A program made the position numbers and the translations under genes. Shown here piece after piece: positions 52,084 to 61,258 of a stretch of DNA of 64,000 nucleotides (position 1 is the first letter of the stretch; the number at the start of each line of letters is the position of its first letter). The DNA is from Photorhabdus cinerea (lineage in GTDB: Bacteria; Pseudomonadota; Gammaproteobacteria; Enterobacterales; Enterobacteriaceae): positions 1 through 64,000 of the forward strand of contig NZ_PUJW01000017.1 of NCBI RefSeq assembly GCF_011189575.1. The letters are read 5' to 3'. The notes beneath the pieces are model-generated. The model searched no databases, was not told where the DNA came from, and worked only from the letters and a program-made list of their open reading frames with translations.

Positions 52084-52349
52084 TACTTTTTACCGTGGGT
52101 TTAGCGGAAACGGTGGCATTGGCGAAAAGTGCCGTGCCGAGTAGTCGGAAAATTAATGGCAAGACGTTGAGTGGGGATGTTAGTTTAAGTGCCGAGAATG
52201 TAGGGGTGTATCCAAAATCAGGTGGTGTTGTAAACGGGAATGTGGATGCCACTGGATATATTTCCGGTAAGGGAGTGTATGAAGCATCCAGTATTCGGGT
52301 ATATAGTTCGATAAATAAGCCGCCAACGGGAGAACTTGGCGCATATTAA
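52084..52349 (+). pseudogene. Tail fibre internal fragment joined to the IS end
   Basis: It reads GLAETVALAKSAVPSSRKINGKTLSGDVSLSAENVG, then SGGVVNGNVDATGYISGKGVYEASS and INKPPTGELGAY, then stops. It is nearly identical to 50700-50880 apart from the extra KINGKTLSGDVSL segment. 52084-52109 is a weaker version of the crossover-like site (GGTTTAGCGGAA right half). Both ends of the fibre are missing. Confidence 0.75.
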
Positions 52350-52380
52350 GCAGCGCCTCGTTGACTGGATAATGTATGCT

Positions 52381-52455
52381 TATTAAGTTGAATCAGTAGA
52401 CATATCAACTGCTCCTGATATTGAGTGGCTAGAGCGACCAATAAATCAAATTTGT
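52381..52455 (+). pseudogene. tfa C-terminal remnant
   Basis: A frame fragment reads VDISTAPDIEWLERPIN, the end of a Tfa protein (SRVDIS.APDIEWPEQP). The upstream part is gone except for a trace. Confidence 0.6.
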
Positions 52456-52498
52456 GGCTGTTCTAGATGAACTTAGTTATCTAGGATAAGCCCCGAGT

Positions 52499-52719
52499 CT
52501 GTACATTATTCTGTGTAATTGCCACCTGATTATAAGTGACCGTCCAGACTCACCGAACTAGTGAGAATACGGGAAAACTGATTAAGATCGGCTTCAGTTT
52601 TGAGGTCCTTAGCCAATTCGGCTGCGAGTGCCTTAATTTTCTTTTCGTCCATAATTCGCCTGTCTCCGTTGTCCGAAGAAATATATCAAAGACAGGCAAT
52701 TACACAATTTAAATTACAG
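52499..52719. mobile_element. Internally deleted IS256-family element (MITE-like)
   Basis: About 220 bases bounded by imperfect ~25-base inverted repeats (CTGTACATTATTCTGTGTAATTGCC and the complement of GGCAATTACACAATTTAAATTACAG). Inside, on the minus strand (52652-52530), are the first 34 codons of an IS256/mutator transposase, MDEKKIKALAAELAKDLKTE..., running into the other end. All catalytic residues are lost; it could still be moved by a full-length relative. Confidence 0.75.
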
Positions 52720-52731
52720 GTTCATAGCTCA

Positions 52732-53520
52732 TTAATCCTTATTAAAGGGGAGTTTTCTTTCTATTCGTTTATTAAAAATAAAGTCAATAATCTGATTTTT
52801 AACTCGATGTATTTCACGTAACACTTTATTGTTATAATTTTCTTTAGGCGTGATAACTCTATGGACTCTTTCATTTTCTAAAGAACTTGGGAAATTATTA
52901 TGACTCTTATTTAAAGTAAAATCCTGCATACATAGTGCTGGTATTAACTGACAGACAATGTAATTTTTGTCTAAAATAAAATTATCAAATATTTCACAAT
53001 CAACTGGTTCTCTTAATGGAGTGTTAGCTATTTTATTAAATAGAAAATTAGCTCCTTTATTTGTAATAATGTACCCACCAGCACCTAAATGTTCGTTCTT
53101 TAATCTAAAAATATTCTCATTTTTTTTAAGTTTTTTCACTGGAAAAACAGAGGTTTTTACTTTCTCATCTGCTCGTTCAATTTTTATAATATCAATGTTG
53201 TTATCTACCCAACTATAATCAGTTAGATATAATTCTGACTCCTTGGATAGATATATATCATCCTCAAAAATACCGGCTACAGGAATGTTCTCGTCAATAA
53301 TTTTCTTCCACAAGGTAATATGACTTAAAAAACATCCTTTTTCTCCCATTGATAAATTTGGGTTGTCAAAAGTTATGCCTAATTCATTTGCAATATTGAT
53401 TCTGCTCTTATCAATAGCATCAAAAAATTCAAATTCTATATTATTCCTTTCGAACTGTTCAGTTATATGTTCTCTTCTTTTTTCATTATTATTCAGTAAG
53501 CTAATTATAAAGTTTTTCAT
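52732..53520 (-). CDS. GT25-family glycosyltransferase (LPS type)
   Basis: 262 residues from the ATG at 53520, which has GGAAGA upstream; the frame extends further but without family likeness. Family landmarks are FIISLLNNNEKRREHI, FEFFDAID, LSMGEKGCFLSHITLWKKI, VAGIFEDDIYL (D-x-D-like metal site) and LGAGGYIITNKGANFLF. It probably adds a hexose to LPS core or O-antigen. Low GC and IS remnants on one side suggest acquisition. Confidence 0.88.
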   Translation of the reverse strand: MKNFIISLLNNNEKRREHITEQFERNNIEFEFFDAIDKSRINIANELGITFDNPNLSMGEKGCFLSHITLWKKIIDENIPVAGIFEDDIYLSKESELYLTDYSWVDNNIDIIKIERADEKVKTSVFPVKKLKKNENIFRLKNEHLGAGGYIITNKGANFLFNKIANTPLREPVDCEIFDNFILDKNYIVCQLIPALCMQDFTLNKSHNNFPSSLENERVHRVITPKENYNNKVLREIHRVKNQIIDFIFNKRIERKLPFNKD

Positions 53521-53601
53521 AGTGTCTTCCAGTGTTTTATAGCGAACATTAAGAGGATAATTATGGCTATTAATCCAACAATTACAACCCATTCTCCACA
53601 C

Positions 53602-53796
53602 TTACGCTTTTAGTTTAGGTGGGGGAGGTAGACAACCGGATGGGATATTGCTTGCAATATTCCTGCTGGCTCCCTTGTCAACTCCGCCATATTTAACTAT
53701 ATTCATTACATATGTGGTATGACCATCTCCATTCCCTGTATGGAAATTTTTTATCATAATATTCATTGCCGATCTACCCTTATCTTTGTTATACAT
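53602..53796 (-). pseudogene. N-terminal fragment of a glycosyltransferase-like gene
   Basis: 64 codons. MNIMIKNFHTGNGDGHTTYVMNIVK resembles the start of GT-B glycosyltransferases that have an HT-G-G-HTTY loop. It then changes to a Pro-rich unrelated tail (PSGCLPPPPKLKA) and stops. It is too short to fold as an enzyme. Confidence 0.5.
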
Positions 53797-53853
53797 TAAT
53801 TATCCAGCAACTAAAGTCAATACAGACCATTTGTATTTTTCGTAGTATAAAGT

Positions 53854-55404
53854 TCATTTGGGAATTTTATCTTCCGGTAATGAGCTATATTTCATGGTCT
53901 TATTACTAAAGTTCAGAACATCATCTTGATTTTCACATATTTCATTAGACAGCATTTTACAATTTCTAGATATTGTAGGCTCCTCAATTCCTGTCCATTC
54001 AGAAAATAGAGTTAAGAAGCTCATTGAATTTCGTTGAGTGTTAATAATTTGCCGTGATGTATCATCGTAAGATGTAATGAACATTGGAACCTGATAATTT
54101 TGCTTATATTTATCATTATGAGCAAGCTTCATCTTCTTAGTATCTTTTTCAAAGAAAGAAACTCCATGATCAGCAAAATACATCAAGGACCAATTCTTCT
54201 CATTTTTCTGTACTTCATCAGTAATTATTGACAACAAGTCATCAGTGTTTTTAATACTCTGTATATAACAAGAAACCTGCTCCGATTTGAAAAATACTTT
54301 GTATTCATAATTTGTTCTGATACAAGCTGGGGAATGTGATCCCATCAAATGGATAACAATTAGCTTTTTCTCTTTCTTATCTTCTAAGGCTTTTTTCACA
54401 ATTGGTATTATATTTGTATCAGGAATATTTCTATTGAGACCAGAACTGGATTCACCTTTTTTAATAAATAATGGAGAATCAGCCCTCGCTCCCATACTGG
54501 CAACCGGGGTATCAAATAACCCTATAGAACCTTGATTTGATATCCAGTAGGTATAAAAACCAGCTTTTTTTGCTAATGTAACAATATTATTGCTTAAAAT
54601 ATCTTTGCCATTTTTAACCATTGCTAGAGAGTTTGCCAATGATATCTGGGTTGATGGACCTGCTGAGATATAATTTGTAAAAAGTATCCCATTGGCAATG
54701 CTCATAAAAGGTGTATTGTGTATTGGGAACCCATATGCATTCATAAAGTCTCTACGTACACTTTCCCCAATAACAACAATGTAAGTACTATATTTTGGCT
54801 TTGCTGATACTGTTCCCCATGTATCCTGTTCACTTAATATTTCCTGCATTTTTCTATGTTCCCTTTTTACCCTTATAAAGTTGGTAGTAACATCTTTAAC
54901 TACTCTAATTTCAGGAAGTCCAGAATCGAGGATAGTAAATTCTTTGCCTTGTATAAAGGTTTTTAAAGGGTGGTGTATTGTCGTGATTAATGCAAAGGAA
55001 AACAGAAAGATATTGATTTTTTTATATAAATTAATTCTCACTTTCAGAGATAACAAACAAAATATTAGAATAAGAGTGCTAAAAAGATAATGTTCAACTG
55101 GAATAGAAGAGATAAATTCACTGGCTTCTTGCTCGTTTGTATAGAATAACGAAAGAATTGAATTGAAGCTTGGTGATCCATATGTAAGCCCAATAGGGGC
55201 ATAAATGAGAGTTACTATACCAAGAACGATAAGAAGAGCTCTATAAAATATAGTGACCTTGTTTAGCAATAGAAAAATGAAGAATATAGCAAGTACATAC
55301 CCTATTTTTAAACGATAACCCAAAGCTATATGAGCTAAAAGGCAAAAGATAAAGAGTGCTGTAACTGGTAACTGCTTGATTAGATGGTTTTTCGTAATTT
55401 TCAT
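53854..55404 (-). CDS. Phosphoethanolamine transferase (EptA/CptA family)
   Basis: 516 residues. Five N-terminal hydrophobic helices (residues ~10-150) are followed by a periplasmic sulfatase-type domain: YIVVIGESVRRDFMNAYGFPIHNTPFM (metal-binding Glu), AGPSTQISLANSLAM with the nucleophile Thr, HLMGSHSPACIRTNY and MYFADHGVSF. Such enzymes move phosphoethanolamine from phosphatidylethanolamine to lipid A or core and can alter peptide and phage sensitivity. Two truncated relatives of its N-terminus lie downstream at 55.9 and 61.0 kb. Confidence 0.9.
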   Translation of the reverse strand: MKITKNHLIKQLPVTALFIFCLLAHIALGYRLKIGYVLAIFFIFLLLNKVTIFYRALLIVLGIVTLIYAPIGLTYGSPSFNSILSLFYTNEQEASEFISSIPVEHYLFSTLILIFCLLSLKVRINLYKKINIFLFSFALITTIHHPLKTFIQGKEFTILDSGLPEIRVVKDVTTNFIRVKREHRKMQEILSEQDTWGTVSAKPKYSTYIVVIGESVRRDFMNAYGFPIHNTPFMSIANGILFTNYISAGPSTQISLANSLAMVKNGKDILSNNIVTLAKKAGFYTYWISNQGSIGLFDTPVASMGARADSPLFIKKGESSSGLNRNIPDTNIIPIVKKALEDKKEKKLIVIHLMGSHSPACIRTNYEYKVFFKSEQVSCYIQSIKNTDDLLSIITDEVQKNEKNWSLMYFADHGVSFFEKDTKKMKLAHNDKYKQNYQVPMFITSYDDTSRQIINTQRNSMSFLTLFSEWTGIEEPTISRNCKMLSNEICENQDDVLNFSNKTMKYSSLPEDKIPK

Positions 55405-55906
55405 ATTTATATATCAACAAGATATCATGTAGTAGTGGAAAGTAGTTTAACTTTCAAAAAACAAGAAAAACTGAGATTCCATTTCTTCATTCAGCTAAAT
55501 TTTTACCAATACTATACTTCTTATTTTTCGTCATGTGAATAAGAATAATCTGGTATCTTTTTAAACCTGAATACTTCTAATAATATAAAAGAGCTTCAAT
55601 ACACTGTTCTATTAACTGCTGAAAAGAAAATTAGGAGAGGATGAATTAATAAACGTTTTGTTTACTATACCATGTACTTTTATCATGTTTTTTCGTAACT
55701 AATACTTAATTACTAAGGGACATTTAAAACTTTCCTGTTTACATTACATTACCTTACTGAGATATTAGACTGTTCTAAATGTTGTAACAAAAGGATACAC
55801 CATATAGTACTAGTACTAAAAAGGAACTTGACCAGCTCTTAAATTTTTGTTTTTATAAAATCAAAATAATTTCTACTACTGTACGACTTCCTATTGATAA
55901 TAATAT
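55405..55906. other. AT-rich gene-free stretch
   Basis: No ORF is supported. From about 55750 it matches the DNA before the second eptA-like remnant (TTACTGAGATATTAGA at 55755 and 60809), so the ~1.5-kb duplication begins here. Confidence 0.55.
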
Positions 55907-56137
55907 ATGAAAAAAATCCATATAATCAGTGCATTACTGCCAATTTCATTCTGTGTATTTTGCTTCTTAACTTATATAACTTTAGATTGTCATCATGTAG
56001 AAATAACTTATGCACTTACCACGTTCCCCGCCTTTTTATTGAGTTCTTATTTTATTTCTCCTATGGGGCTGATGTATTTCTCTCTGAGCTTTAATTCTAT
56101 CTTAATATCCTTCATATCGGGAATTATTCCGACATAA
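55907..56137 (+). pseudogene. Phosphoethanolamine transferase N-terminal remnant A
   Basis: The frame reads MKKIHIISALLPISFCVFCFLTYIT and ends YFISPMGLMYFSLSFNSILISFISG, corresponding to parts of the first ~80 residues of the transferase at 53854-55404 with an internal deletion. The catalytic domain is absent. Confidence 0.75.
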
Positions 56138-56158
56138 ATCAACGTTAGGTGTAATCTA

Positions 56159-56854
56159 ATGAAAAATATTTCACGCTCTACTTTAAACGATATCATTGAA
56201 TGGGATATTAGCAGTTGGTCTAAATGCTTGTGCTTTTGGCTTTCAAAAGGAAAAATTGACTTAGAAAATTCTAAGGTTTTAGAAATTGGCAGCCGAAATG
56301 GTGGATTATCATTATGGGCCGCACTCAATGGAGCGAAAGTAATTTGCTCAGATCTTGGCGGCCCAAATAAAAAAGCCTACCAAAAACACAAAAACCACAA
56401 TCTTAGTGATTCCATTACATATAAAGATATCAATGCGCTAGACATACCATATGAAAATGAATTAGATATTGTGCTTTCTAAATCAGTTATCGGAGGTATA
56501 GGACGTAATAATAATATTGAAAATCAGAAAATTGCCATATCAGAAGTATACAAATCCTTAAGAAAAGGAGGAGAATATTGGTTTACTGAAAATCTCTTGG
56601 CATCTCCTGCACATAAGATATTAAGATCTAAGTTCATCCAATGGGGAGATGAATGGAGGTATGTAACAATAGACGATATGAATGAATTTTTACATCAATT
56701 CTCAAGTGTTGAATATATCACTACAGGATTTATTTCCTGTTTTGGAAGAACAGAAAAACAAAGAAAAATATTAAATTTTTTTGACCGATCTCTATTTTTA
56801 AAAATAGTTCCTAAAAAATGGAATTACATTATAATTGGCGTGGCCAAAAAATAG
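56159..56854 (+). CDS. SAM-dependent methyltransferase, copy A
   Basis: 231 residues, class I fold: VLEIGSRNGGLSLWAALNGAKVICSDLGGPN is motif I, DIVLSKSVIGGIG the motif IV region, and LRKGGEYWFTENL motif VI. The last part, PKKWNYIIIGVAKK, is a typical terminal strand. The substrate is unknown; the setting among LPS genes suggests a sugar or phospho-ligand at the cell surface. It differs from copy B (61259-61954) at about one residue in ten. Confidence 0.82.
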   Translation: MKNISRSTLNDIIEWDISSWSKCLCFWLSKGKIDLENSKVLEIGSRNGGLSLWAALNGAKVICSDLGGPNKKAYQKHKNHNLSDSITYKDINALDIPYENELDIVLSKSVIGGIGRNNNIENQKIAISEVYKSLRKGGEYWFTENLLASPAHKILRSKFIQWGDEWRYVTIDDMNEFLHQFSSVEYITTGFISCFGRTEKQRKILNFFDRSLFLKIVPKKWNYIIIGVAKK

Positions 56855-57156
56855 AATTCTTTACATATAAGCTCATAATCTGGAATGAGGGGAAATATCC
56901 CCTCATTTATTAGCATCTGGCACATGCTGTATAGTTTATGGTGAAAAAGGGAGATTACTACTGTATTATTGTAAATGATAATATTTGTTTACAGTTTAGT
57001 ACTAATATCATCCCCTGTAAAGGCAAGAATAAAGTTCTCCACTCTTGAACATTCTATTTACTCTGTGAATTCATCATTGTAATTTTGTCATAAGAACTGC
57101 ACCTTTATCAGTTGGATATTCCGCTTTCGGGGTGCAGTTCATATATGGCCCTGTTC
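56855..57156. other. Gene-free stretch inside the duplication
   Basis: 56890-56910 holds a short hairpin (GAGGGGAAATATCCCCTC), a possible methyltransferase terminator. The rest, ending TTTCGGGGTGCAGTTC before tfa, is shared with copy B. Confidence 0.55.
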
Positions 57157-57783
57157 TTATTTCGGCTGCTCCGGCCATTCAATATTGGGAGCTTGTGAAA
57201 TGTCAACCCGGCTCAACATCACTCTGTATTTCTTCCATTCCAGCAGAGTGGCTTTTTCAGCTTCGGTGGCAATGTCTAAGTCAACGGTGTCTTGCAGTAA
57301 TGCAACCGTTTCATTCGCATTCTGACTCAACGCGGTACGTTGTTGTTCTGCCTGTTCCATTTGACTGGCTTTTTGGGTTTTAATATCAGTTACCCATTTT
57401 TCACCATCCCATATATCAAAATCAGTGGCTGGTCGCTTGAAAGTCAATGTTTCTGGCAATTCACCCAGTTCAGTGATTTCACATTTTTGACGGGTTTGCG
57501 TGTCATAAGCCATTTTTCCACGGTAGTCAGGCACAATTTCCCAACAGCGTTTATCTTCACTGCGGCGAACGGCTACACCATGGGATTTCGGGAGTTCTGG
57601 CGCCTCTGGATAGGCCCCGGCTGACACACTGACACCCAGCATGAGATATTCAACATCAGCGTTGGTAAATTCTCTTGTCATTTGATTAGTGTGATAAACC
57701 TTTATCCAGCCTGCTTGAGTGGCTAATCCATCTTTACCTAATATGGCTGTTTCCGGTTCTAAAGAATATTTTTGTTCTGTCAT
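57157..57783 (-). CDS. Tail fibre assembly protein (Tfa), full length
   Basis: 208 residues: MTEQKYSLEPETAILGKDGLATQAGWIKVYH, EYLMLGVSVSAGAYPEAPELP-like region, IVPDYRGKMAYDTQTRQ, DIWDGEKWV and WKKYRVMLSRVDISQAPNIEWPEQPK. Its start overlaps the fibre stop (ATGA-type). It is the model against which the many tfa scraps in the window were recognised. Confidence 0.92.
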   Translation of the reverse strand: MTEQKYSLEPETAILGKDGLATQAGWIKVYHTNQMTREFTNADVEYLMLGVSVSAGAYPEAPELPKSHGVAVRRSEDKRCWEIVPDYRGKMAYDTQTRQKCEITELGELPETLTFKRPATDFDIWDGEKWVTDIKTQKASQMEQAEQQRTALSQNANETVALLQDTVDLDIATEAEKATLLEWKKYRVMLSRVDISQAPNIEWPEQPK

Positions 57784-58841
57784 TATGCTGCTCTCACTAT
57801 GTAATTAAATGCGACATTGCGGGGTCTATTTTCGTTAGCTGTTGGGACGACACGTGATGCGTCAAATGTAAACGATACAGAGCCGCCCCCAGCGCCCTGC
57901 GCACGCCCACCCGGTCGATATGTGTAACTGAATACACCAGATGCACCGCCACCGCTTTCTGTTGTTGGATTACCAAAATCGCCGGTAATATTACGAATTG
58001 CGTCCCCCTGCCATGACCCGCATACACGCCCTGAATCAACACCGCGCCCATCGTCCCAACCACGGATAAATTCACCGCGTAAATCAGGTACTCTACCGGC
58101 AGGATAAGCTTCTGCTAACTTTGGGTATAAAGATTTATTAAACGTTTGACCATTGCACGTAAGGTAACCAGATGGGGAAGTGAGTTGCGGCCATGGAATG
58201 GGGGAGCCCACAGGGAAAGTATTAACAATACCGCCGCTTACATTCCCGTTGCTATTTAAAAAATATGAGAATAGATCTCCAGTCGGAGTAATGTATATTT
58301 GTCCGACATCACTACCCGCAATGCCGATATTGACTCCTTTAGCCCAACCCCCTTCATCTCTACAGCCAAATGGCCCCACATATGATCCGGTAGGAATAGT
58401 TGTAATTTTAGCAACAGAAGGAAATGCCCCCACATCCCCCGCATTCAAACTGACATCTTTACTCAACGCCTTGCCATTAATCTTCCGACTACTCGGCACC
58501 GAATTATTAGCCTTTTGAACAACAATATCGCTCGTATAAACACATTCTCCCCCCAGTCTATCTCCATTATTATTTGAAAATTGTGCAAATAGTCGCCCAC
58601 TAGAGTCAACCCAGATCTGTCCGTAGTCGCTATCACCAACGCTAACTCCTTTTGCATAATTGACAGATGCTCCACCACGGAACGGGCCGTTATATCCCAG
58701 CGTTGGTATTTCATCAATTGATCTCAGCCTGGGATATGCCCCCACATCCCCCGCACTTAAACTGATATCCCCACTCAACGCCTTACCGTTCACTTTCCGG
58801 CTGCTCGGCACCGCACCATCCGCCTTATTCACCGTTTCCAC
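57783..58841 (-). CDS. Tail fibre with two repeat modules and collar tip, lacking N-terminal domain
   Basis: 352 residues from an ATG/GTG just after a crossover-like site. Two tandem modules of about 110 residues each begin SSRKVNGKALSGDISLSAGDVGAYP / SSRKINGKALSKDVSLNAGDVGAFP and carry a YNGPFRGGASVNYAKGVSVG-type core. A collar domain follows (PVGSPIPWPQLTSPSGYLTCNG, VPDLRGEFIRGWDDGRGVD), ending NENRPRNVAFNYIVRAA. The frame stops just upstream at the crossover-like site, so no particle-binding domain is attached. It forms a pair with tfa 57157-57783. Confidence 0.78.
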   Translation of the reverse strand: METVNKADGAVPSSRKVNGKALSGDISLSAGDVGAYPRLRSIDEIPTLGYNGPFRGGASVNYAKGVSVGDSDYGQIWVDSSGRLFAQFSNNNGDRLGGECVYTSDIVVQKANNSVPSSRKINGKALSKDVSLNAGDVGAFPSVAKITTIPTGSYVGPFGCRDEGGWAKGVNIGIAGSDVGQIYITPTGDLFSYFLNSNGNVSGGIVNTFPVGSPIPWPQLTSPSGYLTCNGQTFNKSLYPKLAEAYPAGRVPDLRGEFIRGWDDGRGVDSGRVCGSWQGDAIRNITGDFGNPTTESGGGASGVFSYTYRPGGRAQGAGGGSVSFTFDASRVVPTANENRPRNVAFNYIVRAA

Positions 58842-58861
58842 TAAACCAATGTTTCTTGTAA
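58836..58861. other. Invertase crossover-like site, second example
   Basis: On the minus strand TTACAAGAAACA - TT - GGTTTAGTGGAA. The right half is identical to that at 50700-50711 and the left half is weaker. Homology of this fibre to the others starts here. Confidence 0.42.
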
Positions 58862-59474
58862 TCCATTAATTCAACACCATTCTTGCCAAGGCAGCTTTTT
58901 AAAGCATTAAACGAAGCTAGATATGGTAAAAATCGAGTAGATTTACATGTCAACAAATAACCAAAATGAAGATTTAGCAAAAAATGCATTAACCATGAAT
59001 AAATTACGAACAAGTTTTGGCTAATAAATTAGCGGGTTTGCATGGCTCATTTGCTCAAATCTTCAAGATCTAAATCGAGTTGGTAAGTATGATATAGAAC
59101 TATTGTCTTTTTCCTAATTCGCTAAATTCCCCCCATGGGTTTTCACTTCACAGGATTAATGCTATTGAGACAAATGTTTTCTATAGCAATTGACCGCCTT
59201 TTTGAAAAAATGCACTTATTAGCCGAATCCGCCTGCTTGAATTCTACTTTTAACCTCCATAAAAAATGGGAGAATGACTATTCCAAGTAATACAATTTCC
59301 CTCTGGGGATTTTGCCCCCCAGAATTCCAAGCGTAAATCTGCTGTAATGCCATATTTTACAACATCACGCATTAGCAAATTCTCTTAGCCATTTTTTCGA
59401 CATCGTTTACTTGAGATAAATAAATTTACTTTGTGTGTATGTGTGTGTATTGTGATATCGGGTTGGGAGGATAT
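58862..59474. other. Gene-free stretch between fibre and hicA
   Basis: No ORF is supported. A CTGGGGATTTTGCCCCCCAG hairpin lies near 59303-59322. The last 60 bases must contain the hicAB promoter. Confidence 0.5.
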
Positions 59475-59657
59475 ATGAAATCAACTGACCTGATAAAAGA
59501 GCTGACTGCTGCTGGGTGTGAACTTAGAAGGCATAACGGAGGTAGTCACCAAATTTGGTGGTCACCTATAACCGGAAAGACGTTCCCGGTCCCGCATCCC
59601 AAAAAAGATCTGCCTATTGGCACAGTCAAATCTATAAAGAAAATGGCGGGGATTTAA
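59475..59657 (+). CDS. hicA: HicA-family toxin
   Basis: 60 residues from the ATG at 59475, which has GGGAGGA at ideal spacing (the frame is open further upstream but lacks a ribosome site). MKSTDLIKELTAAGCELRRHNGGSHQIWWSP contains the catalytic His of HicA mRNA interferases, and PHPKKDLPIGTVKSIKKMAGI is the usual ending. The partner follows after 24 bases. Confidence 0.93.
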   Translation: MKSTDLIKELTAAGCELRRHNGGSHQIWWSPITGKTFPVPHPKKDLPIGTVKSIKKMAGI

Positions 59658-59681
59658 TCCCCGCCGACTTTGGAGGTCATC

Positions 59682-60110
59682 ATGTTTTTCTCAGTAGGTG
59701 TTGAGTTTCCGAAAGATGAAAACACCGCGTATGGCTTGGTTATTCCTGCGTTGTGTACCGAAGATTACGGTTGTTTCTCTGCTGCTGATAATAAAGAAGG
59801 CATTGCGCCAATGGCGCGTGAAGCTATCTTGTTAACAGTTGAATATATGGTCGCAAACAGTAGTGGTATTGAACAAATTCAGGACCCTGGCTATCTGGTC
59901 TATACAAAAAACACAGAATATCAATATATTGACAGTTGGTTTGTTATTGATGTTGATTTATCTGAATTTTCTGGAAAGCAACAGCGTATTAATATCTCAT
60001 TACCCGATACGCTCATTCAGCGTATTGATAATCGAGTCAAAGAAAGCCCAACACAATATCGAGATAGAAGCCACTTTTTAGCTGAAGCAGCAAGACATGA
60101 ACTTAGATAA
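59682..60110 (+). CDS. hicB: HicB-family antitoxin
   Basis: 142 residues from the ATG at 59682 (TGGAGG upstream). The N-terminal degraded-RNaseH-like domain (FFSVGVEFPKDENTAYGLVIPAL, GIAPMAREAI) binds HicA. A C-terminal ribbon-helix-helix (RINISLPDTLIQRIDNRVKESPTQYRDRSHFLAEAARHEL) binds DNA. Standard hicAB order. Confidence 0.92.
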   Translation: MFFSVGVEFPKDENTAYGLVIPALCTEDYGCFSAADNKEGIAPMAREAILLTVEYMVANSSGIEQIQDPGYLVYTKNTEYQYIDSWFVIDVDLSEFSGKQQRINISLPDTLIQRIDNRVKESPTQYRDRSHFLAEAARHELR

Positions 60111-60112
60111 CA

Positions 60113-60136
60113 CTATGGTGCATGGATGCACCATAG
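60113..60136. repeat. Perfect 11-bp inverted repeat after hicB
   Basis: CTATGGTGCAT - GG - ATGCACCATAG begins 2 bases after the hicB stop. There is no T-run, so it may be an RNA-stabilising hairpin or a protein-binding site and not a terminator. Confidence 0.7.
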
Positions 60137-60963
60137 CGCTAAAAAGCATTCAATTGATGCCGTATGGATGCAAAGTCCGAGTTATAAGCGCACTTTTTTA
60201 TTAAGAAAACTCAAAAGACACCAACTGTTTCTCACATGGAAAGTAATTTAAACGTTTTCTACGGAAATTTATCGACATCTTGTGTTCTTATAACTTTTCT
60301 AGTTGTCAGATGATATTTTTAGAGTACTCTTGGCCTAGCCAATTTTTGTCGTAAATCGTCTGTTACGAAATTTTCGAGAAGTCCATCAAAGTACCAAAAA
60401 TATCCTAACATTTTTATTTTATTAACATTAAGTACAGGGTTTTAATCCAGATTGAGTTTAATAAGATATAAAGATACCGCCATTTTTTCAGCATTTTTGT
60501 TTTACTCTATTACGTAGCCAGAATCTACTACTGGTGACCTATTTGTTCGGTAGATCACAGTCAAACCTTTCCAAGATTTCACTCTTGGACTAAAATCATC
60601 ATGATGTATTAAATGCTCCACATGGAGAGCTAACGCTACACCTTAAAGTAATAATTTAATGTCATCAGGGTTTGAAATATCCAACTGATTCTTCCTTTTT
60701 AGTAAAGACTTTCAGGAATATTATCAGGCTCTTACGTAATTGATAGTGAAGTAGCTAATCGCTGGGTTACTAAAGAGTATTAAAGGTTTATCTATTTATA
60801 ATATTCTGATTTACTGAGATATTAGATTACCCTAAATTTTGTAATAGAAGAATATACAACATAGTACTAATGGAGAAGTTGACCAGATAAAAAATAAATT
60901 TCAGTTTATTTTAGATAATCAAACTAATTTCTACGATTGCATGATACCTTATTGATAATAAAT
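60137..60963. other. Gene-free stretch before duplication copy B
   Basis: About 670 bases with no recognised gene, followed from ~60805 by the start of the duplicated segment. Stops are frequent in all frames and no IS end is recognised. Confidence 0.5.
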
Positions 60964-61248
60964 ATGAAAAAAAACCATATAATCAATATATTACTGGCTA
61001 TTACACTCTGTATCTTTTGCCTTTTAATTCATATGATTTTGGGTTGTAGCTTAAAAATAGCAGCGTATGTGCTATTATCCACTTTCTTATTACTAAACGA
61101 GATTATAATGGAGATTCGTAAAGTTCTTATTTTATTTCTTGGTATCGTCACTCTCATTTACGCCCCTATAGGTCTGATGTATGGCTTTCAGGGATTTAGT
61201 TCTACCTATCCTCATATCGGGAATTGGCCCGAAATAAATCAACGTTAG
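60964..61248 (+). pseudogene. Phosphoethanolamine transferase N-terminal remnant B
   Basis: MKKNHIINILLAITLCIFCLLIHMILGCSLKIAAYVLLSTF ... LFLGIVTLIYAPIGLMYGFQGFSS matches the first ~85 residues of the enzyme at 53854-55404, with fewer losses than remnant A, then ends. Only three or so membrane helices remain. Confidence 0.78.
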
Positions 61249-61258
61249 GTGTAATATA

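Larger units (their letters stand above)
55750..57235. repeat. Segmental duplication, copy A
   Basis: About 1.5 kb closely matching 60805-62341: upstream DNA, an eptA-like N-terminal scrap, the methyltransferase gene, a GAATGAGGGGAAATATCCCCTC hairpin region and the C-terminal end of tfa. Copy A continues into a whole tfa gene; copy B breaks off inside it. Confidence 0.88.
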
